Below, in pieces: positions 60,245 through 63,681 of a stretch of 63,681 nt of DNA. A program made the translations under genes and the position numbers. The notes under the pieces were generated by a model. The model had not been told where the DNA came from. It saw nothing but the letters and a program-made list of their open reading frames with translations, and ran no database searches. Numbering within the stretch: the first letter of the stretch is position 1; every line of letters starts with the position of its first letter. The DNA is from Chloroflexota bacterium (GTDB taxonomy: Bacteria > Chloroflexota > UBA4733): positions 1-63,681 of the forward strand of contig JAMCTA010000071.1 of NCBI GenBank assembly GCA_023381895.1. The letters are read 5' to 3'.

Positions 60245-61279
60245 CTATCCTTGCAGCACTTCGGCAATATCCACGCGCTCCCCGCTGCGCTGTGCACTGC
60301 GTACACACGCCTCAACCATCGCGAGGCTGCGCAGATTATCTGCAGCGTGACACTCCGGCTGCCTCCCCTCGCGGGCCGCGGCAACGAACTCGGTGAGCAG
60401 AGGATCCTGGTTCGGAGGAAGCGGCGAGCGATCGGCGAATACCTGTTCCCGAACGGGGTGTTCAGTGCGGTGAAGGTGGGTGTGGAAGATGTCGTTTCCC
60501 TCCCACGTGATCGTGCCCCTAGGGCCTTCGATGCGCCACTCGCCGTTCCAGGTTGTCCGAGTGCCGACAGCGCACCCCACGCCGCGATGCACGGCGTGGA
60601 CACCGCTAACAAACGTGAAGACTGCCACGTGGGAAGCGTCACCTTTATGCCAGCCCCACGCAGGATTCCACGTCACACACTGTGCCGCGGCTGGCTCATC
60701 AGCGAGAACATAGCGCAGCATATCGAAGTGATGGATACCCATGTCCTTCGTGAACATATAGGGGAAGAGAACGTAGTGCGATCCCGGATTGTCGGCCCAG
60801 TTCATGTAGAAAGCAATGTCCACGTGCCCCACGGACCCAATGGTGTCCTGTGCGAGCACGCGCCGGGTCGTGCGTGGCTGCGGTCCGAAACGGTAGTTCT
60901 GGGTGATCATGTGCAGCTTCCCGGCTCGCCGCCCCAACTCCACCATCCGCCGCGCGGCAGCGAAATCATCGGACATCGGCTTCTCACCAAGCAAATGGAG
61001 CCCAGCAGCGAACGTGCGCTGCGCAACCGCCTCGTGCACAGCGGGGGGCGTCACATCCATCACGAAGTCGGCCTCGCCACGCATCGCAGCGAGCGCGTCA
61101 TCTAAGCTCACGAAGAGGCGGTTAGCCGGTGCTCCGACCGCGATACCACGCTGTCGGTTGCCCTCATCTGGCTCGACAACCGCCGCCCAGGTGACGTCTG
61201 GATGGCGGAGACCGTTCCCTAGCCAGTACCGACCCCGTCCACCCAACCCGACCAGAATTCCTCGCAGTGGCTCTGCCAT
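60245..61279 (-). CDS. Gfo/Idh/MocA family oxidoreductase
   Basis: A 344-residue NAD(P)-dependent dehydrogenase. The dinucleotide loop is LVGLGGRGRYWLGNGL, then the DVTPPAVHEAVAQ segment, the lysine in LLGEKPMSDDFAAA, and GIHHFDMLRYVL in place of the usual G-x-H-x-x-D. An insertion of Trp/His-rich sequence is seen in the second half. Substrate unknown, most likely a sugar or inositol. It is convergent with the nucleotidyltransferase gene and divergent from the acetyltransferase. Confidence 0.87.
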   Translation of the reverse strand: MAEPLRGILVGLGGRGRYWLGNGLRHPDVTWAAVVEPDEGNRQRGIAVGAPANRLFVSLDDALAAMRGEADFVMDVTPPAVHEAVAQRTFAAGLHLLGEKPMSDDFAAARRMVELGRRAGKLHMITQNYRFGPQPRTTRRVLAQDTIGSVGHVDIAFYMNWADNPGSHYVLFPYMFTKDMGIHHFDMLRYVLADEPAAAQCVTWNPAWGWHKGDASHVAVFTFVSGVHAVHRGVGCAVGTRTTWNGEWRIEGPRGTITWEGNDIFHTHLHRTEHPVREQVFADRSPLPPNQDPLLTEFVAAAREGRQPECHAADNLRSLAMVEACVRSAQRSGERVDIAEVLQG

Positions 61280-61435
61280 TATGCTCTCTCCGCTACTCTC
61301 ATAGGGCTTCGCAGCGATGCCCTATTTCCGTACACAAGGATCGTATTCGTCAGCTTTGGGGAGCGCAATACACGGATGCTCGGGTGAAAGAGGCTCAATA
61401 CTACAATGAGAGTTGCGCTACGTGAGTGGCATCAT

Positions 61436-61462
61436 CCACCACGGCCGGACCTGCCGTGGTGG
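61436..61462. other. Perfect inverted repeat upstream of the acetyltransferase gene
   Basis: A 9-bp inverted repeat (CCACCACGG / CCGTGGTGG, loop of nine) lies about 105 bases before the GNAT start and 155 bases from the divergent oxidoreductase start. It could be an operator or an RNA hairpin in the leader. Nothing else is seen in the 289-bp gap. Confidence 0.4.
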
Positions 61463-61568
61463 GATCGCACGACCGTCCATCGACGGAGAGACGGATCGCG
61501 AGTCAATGTAGCCAGCATCGAGCAGACGCGCTCGCCTGCTGGGGATGCCCGGGAGACTGGAGAAGTCT

Positions 61569-62201
61569 ATGCCAGTGCAACTCAGGCGGCACGACGTAAC
61601 GCTTCGGAGTGGGAACCTCGTGCTACGCCCTATGACGGAGGCCGATTGGTCACTCCTGTACCGATGGAACAACGATCCTGAAGTGCTCTACTATGCAGAA
61701 GGCGACGACATAAGCAGCCGCACTCTAGAGGACGTACAGTGCATCTACCGCTCCGTGTCGCAGCAAGCATACTACTTCATCATTGAGCTCGATGGCCGGC
61801 CCATCGGTGAGTGCCAGCTGCAGCAGATGAATCTGCCACGCATCCTTCGTGAGCACTCTGGCCAAGACGTGCGGCGTATCGACATCACCATCGGTGAGAA
61901 AACCTTCTGGGGGCAAGGTATCGGCACGCGAGCGCTCAGGCTGCTCACGCAGTTCGGTTTCGAGCGGGAGGGGACAGACGCCATCTATGGCTGCGATGTC
62001 GCCGACTACAACGCGCGCAGCCGCCGTGCCTTCGAGAGGGCGGGGTTCCGGCTGTGTCATCGTGTGCCGCAGCCACCGGGAGACAAAGCGCACGAGAAGG
62101 TCGACCTGATCCTAACGCGCGAACAGTGGGGCGAGCAGCGTGGCCTGGAGGCGCCCAACCAACAAGCTGGCAACGCCTGCCGGAGAATGCCACAACGTTG
62201 A
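61569..62201 (+). CDS. GNAT family N-acetyltransferase
   Basis: A 210-residue acetyltransferase of the RimJ/RimL-like branch. LVLRPMTEADWSLLYRWNND is the N-terminal strand and helix. The acetyl-CoA loop is GEKTFWGQGIGTRALRLLTQF (Q-x-x-G-x-G/A type). DVADYNARSRRAFERAGFRL provides the Asn and the late beta bulge. It may acetylate an amino group of an antibiotic (such as in AAC(6')-type enzymes) or of a protein N-terminus. The ATG at 61569 has GGAGA five bases upstream. The 3' end carries the apt promoter. Confidence 0.82.
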   Translation: MPVQLRRHDVTLRSGNLVLRPMTEADWSLLYRWNNDPEVLYYAEGDDISSRTLEDVQCIYRSVSQQAYYFIIELDGRPIGECQLQQMNLPRILREHSGQDVRRIDITIGEKTFWGQGIGTRALRLLTQFGFEREGTDAIYGCDVADYNARSRRAFERAGFRLCHRVPQPPGDKAHEKVDLILTREQWGEQRGLEAPNQQAGNACRRMPQR

Positions 62202-62227
62202 CCGCCAAGAGAACGAGATGTGATACT
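62198..62227 (+). promoter_or_regulatory. Promoter of apt-mtnA
   Basis: TTGACC (62198-62203) and GATACT (62222-62227) with an 18-base spacer. Transcription would start near 62234, 47 bases before the apt ATG. The -35 overlaps the end of the acetyltransferase gene. Confidence 0.5.
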
Positions 62228-62280
62228 AGCGCAGTAGCATAGGCTTGGTGAGCACGAGCGAAAGGGAAGAACCCGCACCG

Positions 62281-62811
62281 ATGGCGATATCCTCCGAAAC
62301 GCTCGCGCACAAGATTCGTGACATTCCAGACTTTCCCAAGCCAGGTGTCCTCTTCAAAGACATTACAACTCTGCTCCAGGATGGGCCAGGCTTCCGCGAT
62401 GCCATCGACTTGCTCACGGAGCGCTGCCGGTTCCTTCGTCCTGACGCCATCGTCGGGATGGAATCGCGTGGGTTTATTTTTGGTGCCCCCGTAGCGTACG
62501 CGCTCGGCGTTGGCTTTGTGCCCGTGCGGAAGCTTGGCAAGCTCCCTGCCGCAACCATCACCGAGGAGTACGACCTGGAATACGGCTCAAGCACTGTCGA
62601 GATGCATCGCGATGCAATTCAGCCTGGACAACGTGTCGTCATCGTTGATGATCTCCTCGCTACCGGAGGTACTTGTAGAGCCACCATCAAGCTCGTCGAG
62701 CGGTTGGGTGGCATCGTCGCTGGTACCGTCTTCTTAGTTGAGCTAAAGTTCTTGCCCGGGCGCCAAGCCCTCTCGGGTTACCAGGTTGAGGCAGTCATTG
62801 CCTACTCGTGA
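62281..62811 (+). CDS. apt: Adenine phosphoribosyltransferase
   Basis: Converts adenine and PRPP to AMP, salvaging adenine freed by methylthioadenosine breakdown. The typical start [20 protein letters not shown] is followed by [30 protein letters not shown] and the PRPP loop [14 protein letters not shown]. 176 residues from the ATG at 62281; longer readings from TTG 62245 or GTG 62248 are possible but less fitting. mtnA follows at 48 bp, a sensible pairing, since both serve methylthioadenosine recycling. Confidence 0.95.
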   Translation: MAISSETLAHKIRDIPDFPKPGVLFKDITTLLQDGPGFRDAIDLLTERCRFLRPDAIVGMESRGFIFGAPVAYALGVGFVPVRKLGKLPAATITEEYDLEYGSSTVEMHRDAIQPGQRVVIVDDLLATGGTCRATIKLVERLGGIVAGTVFLVELKFLPGRQALSGYQVEAVIAYS

Positions 62812-62859
62812 GCTTGGCGATACCCCCAGGGGATATTCCAGAGTTGGGGAGATCTCGAG

Positions 62860-63681
62860 GTGAGCGCGACCACGTACCAGGGAAAGACTGTCTGGTGGGA
62901 AGGTGGTAGCGTCCGCCTGATCGACCAGACTCTTCTCCCCGCGGTAGTCGAAGTCGTGACCTGTGCTACCGTCACCACGGTGGCGTACGCGATTCGCTCT
63001 ATGCAGGTGCGCGGAGCACCGGCAATCGGTGCTACTGCCGGGTTTGGTGTCGCTCTCGCCGCCCACATCGCTGAAGGTGATACGCCCGCGCTCATCGCCG
63101 CTGTCGAAGCCGCCTGCAAAGAGCTGTCAACCACTCGCCCAACAGCCGTCAACTTGTTCTGGGCACTCGAGCGCATGCGGGCACGAGCTCTCGCACTCAT
63201 TCAGCAGCCGCCCGGCGAGTTCCGGAGCGCTCTCCTCCTAGAGGCTGAAGCGATCGCTGCGGAAGATGAGGCGGCTTGCCATTCTATCGGTCAATTCGGG
63301 GCTCAGCTTATTCCGCCCGGTGCGAACATCCTTACTCATTGCAATGCTGGCGCTCTCGCTTGCGTCAGCTACGGCACTGCTCTGGGTGTGATTCGAGCGG
63401 CTTGGGAGCGGCACGGTAACATCCACGTCTTTGTGGATGAGACACGCCCCTTCCTTCAGGGAGCGCGGCTCACCGCCTGGGAGCTCATGCAAGACAGCAT
63501 TCCGCAAACACTCATCACCGACAATATGGCCGGACACTTTCTGCAACGAGGACACATTCAAGCTGTCGTCGTGGGCGCGGATCGCATCGCGGCGAACGGC
63601 GACGTCGCCAATAAGATTGGCACCTACTCTGTGGCCGTCCTGGCCAGGGAGAATGGGGTGCCATTCTACGTTGCAGCGCCC
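62860..63681 (+). CDS. mtnA: S-methyl-5-thioribose-1-phosphate isomerase, 3' end cut by window edge
   Basis: Step in the methionine salvage pathway, converting methylthioribose-1-phosphate to methylthioribulose-1-phosphate. The GTG at 62860 follows GGGGAG. Visible motifs are [49 protein letters not shown] (catalytic Cys), [37 protein letters not shown] (catalytic Asp) and VPFYVAAP, after which the window ends. 274 of about 350 residues are present. It pairs with apt upstream. Confidence 0.96.
   Translation, partial: MSATTYQGKTVWWEGGSVRLIDQTLLPAVVEVVTCATVTTVAYAIRSMQVRGAPAIGATAGFGVALAAHIAEGDTPALIAAVEAACKELSTTRPTAVNLFWALERMRARALALIQQPPGEFRSALLLEAEAIAAEDEAACHSIGQFGAQLIPPGANILTHCNAGALACVSYGTALGVIRAAWERHGNIHVFVDETRPFLQGARLTAWELMQDSIPQTLITDNMAGHFLQRGHIQAVVVGADRIAANGDVANKIGTYSVAVLARENGVPFYVAAP

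Noticed and set aside
61430..61500. T-box-like sequence (GGTGGGATCGC after a hairpin) upstream of the acetyltransferase
   Set aside because: It resembles the T-box bulge GGTGGNACCGC with one mismatch, but no stem I or specifier loop could be built and the downstream gene is not an aminoacyl-tRNA synthetase or amino-acid gene.
1..63681. CRISPR arrays
   Set aside because: I looked for regularly spaced direct repeats on both strands, mainly around 35-47 kb, and saw none. A computed scan would be decisive.
1..63681. Selenoprotein genes with in-frame TGA, or tRNA-Sec
   Set aside because: The presence of selB led me to look, but no gene here is interrupted by TGA at a redox-active position and no long-arm tRNA was seen.

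Overview
The window is about 63.7 kb of GC-rich bacterial chromosome, and every recognisable gene looks native. No plasmid, phage or insertion-sequence gene was seen. The gene content suggests a thermophilic member of the Chloroflexota, most likely close to Thermomicrobia. The pointers are an HspR-type heat-shock repressor, SelB, a CtaG-type oxidase assembly factor, a DUF929/VKOR disulfide pair, a type III-D CRISPR operon and a minimal rpmH-rnpA-yidD-yidC-jag block. This placement is inference from gene content, not from a phylogeny.

Layout. 1-13 kb: the 3' part of dnaN, a tRNA-Arg(UCU), heme O synthase, a phosphodiesterase-like gene, and a minus-strand replication/repair run (dnaX, ybaB, recR, selB, a membrane glycosyltransferase) beside a flippase-like gene. 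13-20 kb: a glutamine-amidotransferase-fold hydrolase, an unfamiliar radical SAM protein, a three-gene sugar-acid module (enolase superfamily, SDR, TIM-barrel isomerase), ribF with a class V aminotransferase, and a YgjP-type metalloprotease. 20.6-25.2 kb: a heat-shock operon lon-grpE-dnaJ-hspR with a HAIR-like operator inside its promoter. 25-35 kb: small genes, then a complete dipeptide/oligopeptide ABC importer with a long leader.

35-46.6 kb: a sulfatase and a tightly overlapped type III-D CRISPR effector operon, read on the minus strand as card1-like, cas10, cas7, csx10, cas7-cas7 fusion, csx19, TIGR03986 RAMP. No array, cas6 or adaptation gene is present. Cas10 keeps its GGDD cyclase motif but has no HD domain. 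The first cas7 is split by a frameshift. The Card1-like nuclease seems to lack the usual catalytic E-x-K. Csx10 carries a helical C-terminal region that may supply the missing Cas11 subunit.

46.8-63.7 kb: DinB, a SIS-domain isomerase, a LexA-like protein whose catalytic serine position is glycine, two Gfo/Idh/MocA oxidoreductases, rhodanese and SufU, a PfkB kinase, the jag-yidC-yidD-rnpA-rpmH block (rpmH and one 48-residue membrane protein are short genes read directly from the DNA), a cupin lipoprotein, the DUF929/VKOR/CtaG group, a nucleotidyltransferase, a GNAT acetyltransferase, and apt-mtnA running off the end.

The points most worth following are the state of the type III-D system (frameshifted cas7, altered ancillary nuclease, Cas11-like tail), the cleavage-dead LexA-like regulator, and the dnaK-less lon-grpE-dnaJ-hspR operon.
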